DNA of 40,399 nucleotides, from positions 1 to 40,399 of the forward strand of contig CACNVV010000007.1 of NCBI GenBank assembly GCA_902624015.1, read 5' to 3'. The DNA comes from an uncultured Pelagibacteraceae bacterium (GTDB lineage Bacteria; Pseudomonadota; Alphaproteobacteria; Pelagibacterales; Pelagibacteraceae). Of the stretch, positions 8,608 to 16,200 are shown one piece after another (within the stretch, counting starts at the first letter, position 1; each line of letters starts with the position of its first letter). A program made the position numbers and the translations under genes. Below the pieces are notes generated by a model. That model did no database searches, was not told where the DNA came from, and worked only from the letters and a program-made list of their open reading frames with translations.

Positions 8608-9585
8608 CTATTCAATACTATTTTCACTTAATAGTTCTTTATAAATGTTATTTACTCTATGTACCTCTTTAGCAGTATTAAAATAACCTTCATATTCTAT
8701 TTCATCAGGCGTTACATCAAAATGATAATGTCCTGCATCTCTTTCATGTTCATAAGAATGAAAATGAGTATGTTCACCAGACTCTCTGAGATTTAATTCT
8801 CCTCCAGTTGGATCACCCGTCCAAAGAACTGTATAACATTGTAATTTTGGTCCAACAGGTTCATAAAATTGAAGAAAATCTTTTACGCACTTCATTTGTT
8901 TAGGATCGTAATACTCGTGTTTAATATCTTTATAATCAGGTTGCACATGCGATCTTATTTTTCCATTTAACACTCTAAATACGCCAGCAAGAGACAAATG
9001 TTCATTATCTTTAATTTTTAAATTTTTTGATAAAGAAGACCTCATTGCTTGAGGCAAAGAACCTTGTTCTCCATTTCTACCTTTGATTTTTATTTTAATT
9101 ACTTTTCCTTGTTTGCCATCTGTGTAATAAATATTTCCAAGTCCACCGTGTTTTTTTGCAGAATACTTTTCAACAATACATTTTTTGTCTGGGCTAACCC
9201 TTGCTATTATTGACTTAGACTCATCCGTTATTAAATTTTCATTTATTACTAATTCTCCACAATGACCATTTAAACATGTCATTGCACCTGATCCAGCTCC
9301 CAAAGCATAAGATTTTTCAGAGTTGATCATTTTAGATATTTCTTGATAGTCAAACTCTGCACCAATAAATTTTGGATCATGCATATAAGGCTCTCCACCA
9401 ACGTCAATTATTTTTTGATTTCCACTTATTCCTTCTGATGGACAATCCCAATCTCTAAGATTAGGGCACTCTACAACCTCTACCTCAACGTTTTGGAAAT
9501 TTTCAGATAATCCTTTTCTTAATGCATCTGAAACATCTTCTAATGAGTAATCTTTAAAAGTTCCTTTTTCTATTTTTAATTGCAT
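8608..9585 (-). CDS. DUF1907 (C11orf54/PTD012-type) zinc-dependent putative ester hydrolase
   Basis: The 325-residue protein resembles human C11orf54 along its length: an N-terminal GLSENF-x-x-VEVEVV-x-CPNL stretch, an L-GAG-SG loop near residues 95-100, a GKI-x-SH segment, and the C-terminal metal site. The metal site reads E-H272-T-H274-F-H, then GHYH (residues 285-288), then TPDEIEYEGYF. In the human structure three histidines of this region bind zinc, and esterase activity has been reported on a model ester. The natural substrate of bacterial members is not established to my knowledge. It is the promoter-proximal gene of an operon with a regulator and the PanB-like protein, so hydrolysis of a lactone or ester feeding that pathway is an attractive but untested idea. 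Confidence 0.85.
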   Translation of the reverse strand: MQLKIEKGTFKDYSLEDVSDALRKGLSENFQNVEVEVVECPNLRDWDCPSEGISGNQKIIDVGGEPYMHDPKFIGAEFDYQEISKMINSEKSYALGAGSGAMTCLNGHCGELVINENLITDESKSIIARVSPDKKCIVEKYSAKKHGGLGNIYYTDGKQGKVIKIKIKGRNGEQGSLPQAMRSSLSKNLKIKDNEHLSLAGVFRVLNGKIRSHVQPDYKDIKHEYYDPKQMKCVKDFLQFYEPVGPKLQCYTVLWTGDPTGGELNLRESGEHTHFHSYEHERDAGHYHFDVTPDEIEYEGYFNTAKEVHRVNNIYKELLSENSIE

Positions 9586-9616
9586 GATGTTAATAAGCTA
9601 TAATTTATTTTGCATA

Positions 9617-9650
9617 ATGTCTATAGATAATATATATAATTTCTATACAT
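9617..9650. promoter_or_regulatory. Candidate operator in the DUF1907/PanE-like divergent promoter
   Basis: ATGTCTATAG (9617-9626) and CTATACAT (9643-9650) form an inverted repeat around 16 AT-rich bases. Read on the minus strand it starts ATGTATAG and later has CTAT, as at 5043-5073. It sits 23 to 32 bases from both start codons, consistent with control of both transcripts by the local MarR-like regulator. Confidence 0.45.
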
Positions 9651-9673
9651 AAATAATTTTAAATAAGGTAACG

Positions 9674-10618
9674 ATGATTAATAAAGATTTGAAAGTAGCT
9701 GTTGTTGGGGCAGGAGCAATGGGTTGCTTGTTTGGTGGTTTGCTTGCCGAAAAAGGTTTGAATGTAATTTTAATTGATGTTTGGAAAGAGCATGTAGATG
9801 CAATTAATAAAGATGGTTTAAAAATGGATGGACATGGCGGTGATCGAGTAATCAAAGTTAAAGCCACTTCAGATCCATCATCGTTAAATAAAGTGGATGC
9901 TGTTATTGTTATGTGTAAAGCTACAGCTTTAGAGCCTGCATTAAATAGTATTAAAAATATCATAGGAGACAAAACAGTATTTATGTCTTTTCAAAATGGT
10001 ATTGGTCATGAAGCAATTATTCAAAGTATTGTGGGTAATGAAAAAGTAATTGGTGGGACAACTACTCAAGCTTCAAATATTTTAGGACCAGGTCATATTA
10101 TGAATCATGGTTCGTTACCATCTTGGATTGGTGAGTACGAAGGAGGAATTACTGATCGAATTAAAGAAATAGCAGATACTTTTACAGCACATAATCTTGA
10201 AATGATTGCTGCAGAAGATGTAAAGAAAAGAAAATGGATGAAGCTTTTTGCTTTAACTGCAATTGGACCATTGTCTGCAATTTTTGATCTTCATCATACT
10301 GATTTATATATAAACAATAAAGCAAACGAGGTATCTCGAGGGCTGGGCAAAGAAATAATTTTAGAAACTAGAGAAGTGGCTCTTGCTGATGGAGTTAATG
10401 TTTCAGAAGATGAATGCTTATTTATGTTTAATAAAATTGTAGATTCTATGCAAACCAACAAATCTTCAATGGCTTTTGATGTTCAATATAAGAGAAAGAC
10501 TGAAATAGACTTTATTAGTGGTGCAGTTTCAAAAATAGGAAAAAAACATGGGATTAAAACGCCTTTAAATGATCTGATGTACAAAATGATTAAAGTGAAA
10601 GAAGGTATGTACAGCTAA
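9674..10618 (+). CDS. PanE/ApbA-family 2-oxoacid reductase (ketopantoate reductase-like)
   Basis: At 314 residues it has the expected length. The N-terminal NADP-binding motif is GAGAMG, and the C-terminal helical domain keeps a lysine (KWMKLFA) and the substrate-binding SSM...TEIDFISG region. Canonical PanE usually carries asparagines in a K-L-x-x-N-x-x-x-NPLTA pattern. Here the run reads KLFALTAIGPLSA, so both asparagines are replaced. That suggests a different 2-oxo or 2-hydroxy acid from ketopantoate. The gene diverges from the DUF1907 operon across 88 bases, and its TAA is followed directly by the ATG of a 2-oxoglutarate oxygenase. Dehydrogenation in the catabolic direction is possible. 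Confidence 0.85.
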   Translation: MINKDLKVAVVGAGAMGCLFGGLLAEKGLNVILIDVWKEHVDAINKDGLKMDGHGGDRVIKVKATSDPSSLNKVDAVIVMCKATALEPALNSIKNIIGDKTVFMSFQNGIGHEAIIQSIVGNEKVIGGTTTQASNILGPGHIMNHGSLPSWIGEYEGGITDRIKEIADTFTAHNLEMIAAEDVKKRKWMKLFALTAIGPLSAIFDLHHTDLYINNKANEVSRGLGKEIILETREVALADGVNVSEDECLFMFNKIVDSMQTNKSSMAFDVQYKRKTEIDFISGAVSKIGKKHGIKTPLNDLMYKMIKVKEGMYS

Positions 10619-11488
10619 ATGCTCAGTACAAATAAATTAAAAAAAATCAAAAGTAACTTTCCTGTTTTAGTTGGAGACAAAGTTGTTTCAAAAAATATCT
10701 GTAATTTATTAATTAAAGAGATCAGTAACTCAAAATCATTTGATGATATGATTATGGGAGGTAGAAGCAGGATTAATAAAGGCTCAAAAAATTTTAATTT
10801 ATATATAAAAAATTCAATAAACTCTGCAAAGCTTTTTAAACTATTTAATAGCAAGTCTTTTTACAAAAAAATTGAAAATCTTTTTACAAAAAATTTTAGA
10901 GATGGATCATGGATAAATTTACATAAACCAAAATTATTTAATCCTAAAAAGTTCACTATTAAAAAAAAATTAAACTCTACTGAATTAAAAAAAATACTGG
11001 GAAACAATTACACTAATCCTAAAGTAAATTTAGATATAGACTTTTCAGTATCAAAAGGAGGATATAGATTAAGACCTCATAGGGATGATATAACTAGATT
11101 ATATAATTTCTTAATTTATTTAACAGACATACCAAAAAAAAATGGCGGCTCTCTTACTATCTATAGAAAAAAAGCAAAAAAAAATTTAAGAAAAAGTTTT
11201 AGAAGATTTCCAAAAATAAGTGAGCTTGAAGTAGTCAAATCTTTTACTCCCAAAAAAGGAACTGTTGTTTTTTTTCAATCTACTCCAAATTCCTATCATG
11301 GAGTTAAGCGTTTTATTGAGAGAAATTGCCCAAAACGTTTTTTCATTTATGGTAGTTACGCTTTAAATAAACCTGTTATATGGAATTACAAAGGTGTCTC
11401 ATATTATCCACATATAATTAGTACAAAAAAAAGAATGCTAACTTCTTTTCATGATGCAAACTATTTAACCACAGCACCAAAACATTGA
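10619..11488 (+). CDS. 2-oxoglutarate/Fe(II)-dependent oxygenase family protein
   Basis: A 289-residue, lysine-rich protein with an iron-binding facial triad in a double-stranded beta-helix region: H154-R-D156 (RPHRDD), distal His227 (SYHGVKRF), then Arg240 as the likely 2-oxoglutarate anchor. The first 130 residues are not recognisable. Such enzymes hydroxylate or demethylate small molecules or proteins using oxygen and 2-oxoglutarate. The start codon directly abuts the stop of the PanE-like gene, and a PhyH-type oxygenase follows after 31 bases, so the three are probably co-transcribed. The substrate is unknown. Base composition is more A-rich than in the adjacent dehydrogenase. Confidence 0.8.
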   Translation: MLSTNKLKKIKSNFPVLVGDKVVSKNICNLLIKEISNSKSFDDMIMGGRSRINKGSKNFNLYIKNSINSAKLFKLFNSKSFYKKIENLFTKNFRDGSWINLHKPKLFNPKKFTIKKKLNSTELKKILGNNYTNPKVNLDIDFSVSKGGYRLRPHRDDITRLYNFLIYLTDIPKKNGGSLTIYRKKAKKNLRKSFRRFPKISELEVVKSFTPKKGTVVFFQSTPNSYHGVKRFIERNCPKRFFIYGSYALNKPVIWNYKGVSYYPHIISTKKRMLTSFHDANYLTTAPKH

Positions 11489-11519
11489 AATTATCTAAAT
11501 GATAAAATAAATTTAAGTT

Positions 11520-12509
11520 ATGACAAATAGTCTTCAAAAAAAACTATACGAGAACGGTTATCTAATCGTCAAAAATATACTTAACTTTAACAGAGATTTA
11601 AAACCAATTCTTAATGATATGGAATTTGTAATGGACTGTCTTATCCAAAAATATGCAAAAAAAAAAGAGATCAAAAAAGTTCTTAACTTAGATTTTAAAA
11701 AAAAATATTCATATATTTCAAAACTTAATATTTATGATCTTGATCAATATTTTAATACAAGATTACCAAGAGATCATGTAAAGCGAGATAGCGATTATTT
11801 TGCAACCCAATCATTGTGGAATTTAATTACTAATAAAAAAATTTTGGATGTTGTAGAAAAAATTTTGGGTAAAGAAATCATGTCTAATCCTGTTCAAAAT
11901 ACTAGAATTAAACAACCTGAAAAAAAATTACCAAAAGGATCAATTCATGATGGTCTAAGTGGAAGAACGCCTTGGCATCAGGATGCAGCTGTATTAAATA
12001 CAAGAGGGCAAAAATTAACTGACATGGTTACTGTGTGGATTCCTTTTACTAAAACTACTAAAAAAAATGGATGCATGATTACTGTTAAAAAGATCAATAA
12101 AATGGGATTATTAAATCACATATCAGGATACAGAGGACAGGTAGAATTAAAAAATAGTGAATTATTAGATGATATGAAGCACATTTATTTAGAGGCAAAC
12201 ATTGGTGATGTGATACTTCTGCACAAACATTCAATACACTGCTCTTTACCAAATAGATCAAATGATTTTAGAATAAGTGCTGATCTAAGGTATAATGTTG
12301 CCGGACAACCATCTGGAAGAGAGCCTCTTCCCAATTTTTACGTTAGAAGTAAAAATAAAAAAAATCTTAAAATTAAAAATTTCAAACAATGGTTATCTCT
12401 TTGGGAAAGAGCAAAAGAAAAGTGTATTCCAAGAAAATATGCTTTTAAATATCCATTGCCTACATTCAAAACAAATAAAAGAGATTTATCAAAATTAATT
12501 CAATTTTAA
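11520..12509 (+). CDS. Phytanoyl-CoA dioxygenase (PhyH)-like 2-oxoglutarate/Fe(II) oxygenase
   Basis: The 329-residue protein has the PhyH-type motif W-H153-Q-D155, a VTVWIPFT strand typical of the family, the late GDVILLHKHSIHCS region with the distal histidine (His240 or His237) and Arg251 as 2-oxoglutarate anchor. PhyH-family bacterial enzymes hydroxylate diverse small molecules, including compatible solutes and phosphonates. It is third in an apparent operon after the PanE-like reductase and another oxygenase. An uninterrupted run of ten A residues occurs at 11657-11666 inside the gene. Its stop shares a TTAA with the stop of the convergent oxidoreductase. Confidence 0.85.
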   Translation: MTNSLQKKLYENGYLIVKNILNFNRDLKPILNDMEFVMDCLIQKYAKKKEIKKVLNLDFKKKYSYISKLNIYDLDQYFNTRLPRDHVKRDSDYFATQSLWNLITNKKILDVVEKILGKEIMSNPVQNTRIKQPEKKLPKGSIHDGLSGRTPWHQDAAVLNTRGQKLTDMVTVWIPFTKTTKKNGCMITVKKINKMGLLNHISGYRGQVELKNSELLDDMKHIYLEANIGDVILLHKHSIHCSLPNRSNDFRISADLRYNVAGQPSGREPLPNFYVRSKNKKNLKIKNFKQWLSLWERAKEKCIPRKYAFKYPLPTFKTNKRDLSKLIQF

Positions 12510-13657
12510 TGATTAAACTGAATCCATTTGCTGTTTTTTTTACTTGAATTTATAACAGTCTCTATAAACTTCATCCCTTCAACACCATCGTAAATAGTTG
12601 GGTAACAGTCATCTAGCTCATTATATTTTTCATTGTTTATTTGAGCATTTAATCTTTTAGAAACATCGGTATAAATATTTGCAAAACCTTCCAAATATCC
12701 CTCAGGATGACCTGGTGGAATTCTTGTAACATCGTTAGCCTCTTTGTTTGCACTACTACTGCCTCTTGTTATTTTTTCAGTAGGTTTTCCAAATTTTGTA
12801 TAATACAAATAATTTGGATCCTCCTGTTTCCACTCTAATCCACCATTTTCACCATACACTCTGATTTTAAGATTGTTTTCATTACCAACTGCAACTTGGC
12901 TAGACCATATCGCACCTTTTGCACCGCCTTTAAATCTAAGCATGATTTGTGCATTATCATCTAGTTTTCGACCCTTCACAAAAGTATGGATGTCAGCTGA
13001 TAGCTCATCCAATTCTAACTCAGTTATAAATCTAATAAGATTAAATGCATGAGTTCCAATATCTCCTATGCAACCTCCTCCTCCAGATCTTTTAGGATCA
13101 GTTCTCCACTCAGCTTGTTTTAAACCAGTATCCTCAGCTTTTGTAGTTAACCAATCTTGAGGGTATTCTGCTTGTATAACTCTTATTTTTCCAAGATCAC
13201 CTTCTTTAACCATAGACCTAGCGTGTCTTACCATTGGATACCCGGTATAATTATGAGTTAAGGCAAAAATTATGTTTTTATTTTCTATTATATCCTTAAG
13301 AGAATTTGCCTCTTCACTTGAAAAAGCAAGAGGCTTATCACAAATAATGTGAATGCCTTTTTCCGCAAAAATTTTTGCCACTGACACATGTAGGTGATTA
13401 GGAGTTACTATAGAAACAACATCTATCCCATCGGAACGGGTAGACTCTTTTTCAGCCATTTCTTGATAAGTTTCATAGATACGTTCTTTTGACAATCCAA
13501 GCTTTCTTCCAGTTTCTTTTGAGTTGTCAAAATTAGATGAAAAACATCCTGCTAGTAATTCGTAATGACCATCAAGTCTTAGGGCTATTCTGTGAACACC
13601 TCCAATAAAAGCGCCTTTTCCTCCACCGACCATTCCAATACGGATTTTTCTTTGCAC
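12506..13657 (-). CDS. Gfo/Idh/MocA-family sugar or cyclitol dehydrogenase
   Basis: A 383-residue oxidoreductase with a Rossmann start (GMVGGGKGAFIGG), the cofactor and substrate lysine Lys108 in CDKPLA, and the complete catalytic motif D199-I-G-T-H203 preceded by a glycine run. The larger size and the GGGKGAFIGGVHR start resemble rhizobial sugar-catabolism members such as those in 3-keto-sugar pathways. It is co-transcribed behind a TIM-barrel isomerase (one-base overlap) and diverges from a sugar ABC transporter. The likely role is oxidation of the imported sugar or polyol, with the isomerase acting on the resulting keto compound. The substrate is not determined. Confidence 0.87.
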   Translation of the reverse strand: MQRKIRIGMVGGGKGAFIGGVHRIALRLDGHYELLAGCFSSNFDNSKETGRKLGLSKERIYETYQEMAEKESTRSDGIDVVSIVTPNHLHVSVAKIFAEKGIHIICDKPLAFSSEEANSLKDIIENKNIIFALTHNYTGYPMVRHARSMVKEGDLGKIRVIQAEYPQDWLTTKAEDTGLKQAEWRTDPKRSGGGGCIGDIGTHAFNLIRFITELELDELSADIHTFVKGRKLDDNAQIMLRFKGGAKGAIWSSQVAVGNENNLKIRVYGENGGLEWKQEDPNYLYYTKFGKPTEKITRGSSSANKEANDVTRIPPGHPEGYLEGFANIYTDVSKRLNAQINNEKYNELDDCYPTIYDGVEGMKFIETVINSSKKNSKWIQFNH

Positions 13658-14712
13658 TAATTTATACCCAGCATTTTTTTATTTGCTTCAATATCAGCAC
13701 CACTTCCTGCAAAATCATCAAATGCTTTTTCTGTGGTGTTAATAATATGATTTTTGATAAATTCAGCACCTTCTCTCGCTCCATCTTCTGGGTGTTTAAG
13801 ACAACACTCCCATTCTAGAACTGCCCAACCATCATAACCATAAGTGGTAAACTTTGAAAAGATTGATTTAAAGTCTACCTGTCCATCACCAAGAGATCTA
13901 AATCGACCTGCTCTATTAACCCAAGATTGGAAACCACCATACACCCCTTGTTTTCCAGTAGGATTTAACTCTGCATCTTTAACATGAAACATTTTTATTT
14001 TTTCATGATAAATATCTATATGAGCCAAGTAATCTAAATTCTGTAAAACATAATGACTTGGATCATAAAGCATATTACATCTTTTATGATTACCAACTTT
14101 TTCTAAAAACATTTCAAATGTAATACCATCATGCAGATCTTCTCCTGGATGTATCTCGTAACAGAGATCTACTCCATTTTGATCAAATTGATCAAGAATT
14201 GGTTTCCATCGATTAGAAAGTTCATTAAATGCGTTTTCAATTAGTCCTTCAGGTCTTTGTGGCCAAGGATAAACATAAGGCCAAGCTAGTGCTCCTGAAA
14301 AAGTAACATGCCTATCTAGTCCAAGATTTTTTGAGGCCTTAGCTGCCATCATCAATTGATTTACTGCCCACTCTTGTCTTGCTTTTGGATTTCCTCTAAC
14401 TTCAGGTGCGGCGAAACCATCAAATGCGGTGTCGTATGCCGGATGTACTGCAACCAATTGCCCTTGAAGATGCGTTGATAGTTCGGTGATCTCGAGATTA
14501 TGTTTTTTTGTTATGCCTTTTACTTCATCACAATAATCTTTGCTTTCAGATGCTTTCTTTAAATCAATTAATCTACCATCCCAACTTGGAATTTGCACAC
14601 CTTTGTAACCTAAAGAAGATACCCACTTACAAATGTTATCTAAGGAATTAAACGGTGCGTCTTCACCTACAAATTGTGCTAGGAAAATTGCAGGGCCTTT
14701 TATTTTGTTCAT
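13657..14712 (-). CDS. Sugar phosphate isomerase/epimerase-type TIM barrel protein (xylose isomerase-like)
   Basis: The 351-residue protein belongs to the xylose-isomerase-like TIM barrel (AP endonuclease 2) superfamily. Visible metal-site elements are E-I-H-P-G-E (CYEIHPGED), YDPSH, HVKDAE and a late AVLEWE glutamate. Members isomerise, epimerise or dehydrate sugars and inososes through a divalent metal. Paired genes of this family and Gfo/Idh/MocA are common in pathways that first oxidise a sugar ring and then rearrange or cleave it. It is the promoter-proximal gene of the minus-strand pair and faces the ABC transporter across 117 bases. No signal peptide is seen, so it acts in the cytoplasm. 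Confidence 0.85.
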   Translation of the reverse strand: MNKIKGPAIFLAQFVGEDAPFNSLDNICKWVSSLGYKGVQIPSWDGRLIDLKKASESKDYCDEVKGITKKHNLEITELSTHLQGQLVAVHPAYDTAFDGFAAPEVRGNPKARQEWAVNQLMMAAKASKNLGLDRHVTFSGALAWPYVYPWPQRPEGLIENAFNELSNRWKPILDQFDQNGVDLCYEIHPGEDLHDGITFEMFLEKVGNHKRCNMLYDPSHYVLQNLDYLAHIDIYHEKIKMFHVKDAELNPTGKQGVYGGFQSWVNRAGRFRSLGDGQVDFKSIFSKFTTYGYDGWAVLEWECCLKHPEDGAREGAEFIKNHIINTTEKAFDDFAGSGADIEANKKMLGIN

Positions 14713-14734
14713 AATTTCCCCCCTCTATTAAAAT

Positions 14735-14747
14735 TTATCAACAATTT
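14735..14747. repeat. Shared 13-base upstream motif, copy 1
   Basis: The sequence TTATCAACAATTT lies 95 bases before the start of the first sugar-binding protein gene. An identical 13-mer is found 88 bases before the second sugar-binding protein gene (26922-26934). The matching placement suggests a common regulatory site, though AT-rich background makes chance possible. Confidence 0.35.
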
Positions 14748-14829
14748 TTTTTATATAAAAAAAATACTAGCAGGCACAACTCATCTTGGGTAGACTATTA
14801 TTAAGAAAAATAAACTAAGAGGAGATAAA

Positions 14830-16134
14830 ATGAAAAAAATAATGATTTTATTGTTTGTTTCTCTATTTTCATTCTCTGTAAATTCAAACGCTAAATCTAT
14901 CACTTTAGGATGGGCCGCTTGGGACCCTGCTAATGCTTTACAAGAATTAACTAAAGAATTTACTGCAGAAACTGGAATAGAAGTTAATTTTGAGTTTGTG
15001 CCTTGGCCAAATTTTGCCGACCGTATGTTAAATGAGCTTAACAACAAAGGTAAAACATTTGACCTTCTAATAGGTGACTCTCAGTGGATTGGTGCTGGGG
15101 CAGTATATGGACATTACGTTAAGTTGAACGACTTCTTTGACAAAGAGGGAATTTCAATGAGTGATTTCTCACCAGCCACTGTTTATGCATATTCGACTTG
15201 GCCTAAAGGTAGTGAAAACTATTATGCATTACCTGCTATGGGAGATGCATTAGCTTGGGCTTACAGAAAAGACTGGTTTGAAAGACCAGAACTTAAATCT
15301 GAGTTCAAAAAGAAACACGGTTATGATCTAGGGGTTCCTGCAAACTGGAATCAATTGTACGATATGTGTACTTTCTTCCAAGGAAGAGAAATTGATGGTC
15401 AAAAAAGATATGGGGCTGCAATTAACACAGAGCGTGGATCAGAAGGTATAACAATGGGTGTTACAGCTGCTATGTATGCGTGGGGTATGGAATATGAAAA
15501 TCCTAACAAGCCATACGATATGGAAGGATATTTCAATTCACCACAAGCTGTAGAAGCAGTTGAGTTTTACAGAAAGTTATATGAAGATTGCGCACCTCCA
15601 GGACACTCTGATGCTTACATGGTTGCAAACTTAGATGCTTACAAATCAGGACAAGTTGCATTCCAAATGAATTGGTATGCTTTTTGGCCGGGTGTTTCTA
15701 AAGAAGACAGTGATGGAAGAGTTAGTGGATTCTTTGCAAATCCAAAACAGAATGTTGCAGCTGCAACATTAGGTGGACAAGGGATATCTGTTGTTAAATA
15801 CTCAGATAAACAAGATCTTGCTCTTGAATACATTAAGTGGTTTGCAAGACCAGATGTTCAACAAAAATGGTGGGATCTAGGTGGATACTCATGTCACAAT
15901 GATGTTTTAAATTCACCATCATTTCCAACATCTACTGTTTATGCGCAAGGATTCTTAGACTCAATGGGAATTGTCAAAGATTTTTGGCAAGAACCAACAT
16001 TTGTTGAGTTAATGCTTCCTATGCAAGAAGCAATTCATGACTATGTTGTTAATGGAAAAGGAACTGCTAAAGAAGCTCTAGATAAAATTATCGAGGAGTG
16101 GGTTGAAGTATTCGAAGCAGACGGAAAACTTTAA
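14830..16134 (+). CDS. Sugar/polyol ABC transporter periplasmic binding protein (family 1)
   Basis: A 434-residue solute-binding protein with a Sec signal peptide (MKKIMILLF, cleavage probably after SNA near residue 22) and a family 1 pattern of aromatic-rich binding segments such as GDALAWAYRKDWF. It captures a carbohydrate or polyol in the periplasm for the permeases encoded next. A strong Shine-Dalgarno AGGAGAT stands just before the ATG. The gene is followed by a GC-rich hairpin plus T-run at 16161-16187, which should favour excess production of this subunit over the permeases. Its base composition is less AT-rich than the neighbours', as expected for a highly expressed gene. The ligand is unknown. 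Confidence 0.9.
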   Translation: MKKIMILLFVSLFSFSVNSNAKSITLGWAAWDPANALQELTKEFTAETGIEVNFEFVPWPNFADRMLNELNNKGKTFDLLIGDSQWIGAGAVYGHYVKLNDFFDKEGISMSDFSPATVYAYSTWPKGSENYYALPAMGDALAWAYRKDWFERPELKSEFKKKHGYDLGVPANWNQLYDMCTFFQGREIDGQKRYGAAINTERGSEGITMGVTAAMYAWGMEYENPNKPYDMEGYFNSPQAVEAVEFYRKLYEDCAPPGHSDAYMVANLDAYKSGQVAFQMNWYAFWPGVSKEDSDGRVSGFFANPKQNVAAATLGGQGISVVKYSDKQDLALEYIKWFARPDVQQKWWDLGGYSCHNDVLNSPSFPTSTVYAQGFLDSMGIVKDFWQEPTFVELMLPMQEAIHDYVVNGKGTAKEALDKIIEEWVEVFEADGKL

Positions 16135-16160
16135 CATTAATAGTTAAGAAATTAAAAATT

Positions 16161-16187
16161 AGGGGGGGTTAAACCTCCCCTTTTTTT
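16161..16187 (+). terminator. GC-rich hairpin with T-run between binding-protein and permease genes
   Basis: An A plus seven G residues at 16161-16168 pair with CCTCCCCT at 16174-16181 (one G-U pair) around a five-base TTAAA loop, and seven T residues follow. This has the form of a rho-independent terminator. Because permease genes start 14 bases later on the same strand, it is best read as partial termination or 3' protection of the binding-protein mRNA. Confidence 0.8.
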
Positions 16188-16200
16188 ATTAAAAATTCAT

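Noticed and set aside
9643..9972. A 109-residue minus-strand open frame over the start of the PanE-like gene
   Set aside because: It overlaps the NADP-binding coding region and the promoter; its composition is non-coding in style.
7348..10618. A pantothenate biosynthesis cluster (panB/panE)
   Set aside because: Key residues of both enzymes differ, no panC or panD is present, and the neighbours are catabolic in type.
14735..14747. DnaA-box-like TTATCAACA as a replication origin signal
   Set aside because: Only two imperfect copies, 12 kb apart, each in front of a transporter gene, with no origin genes nearby.
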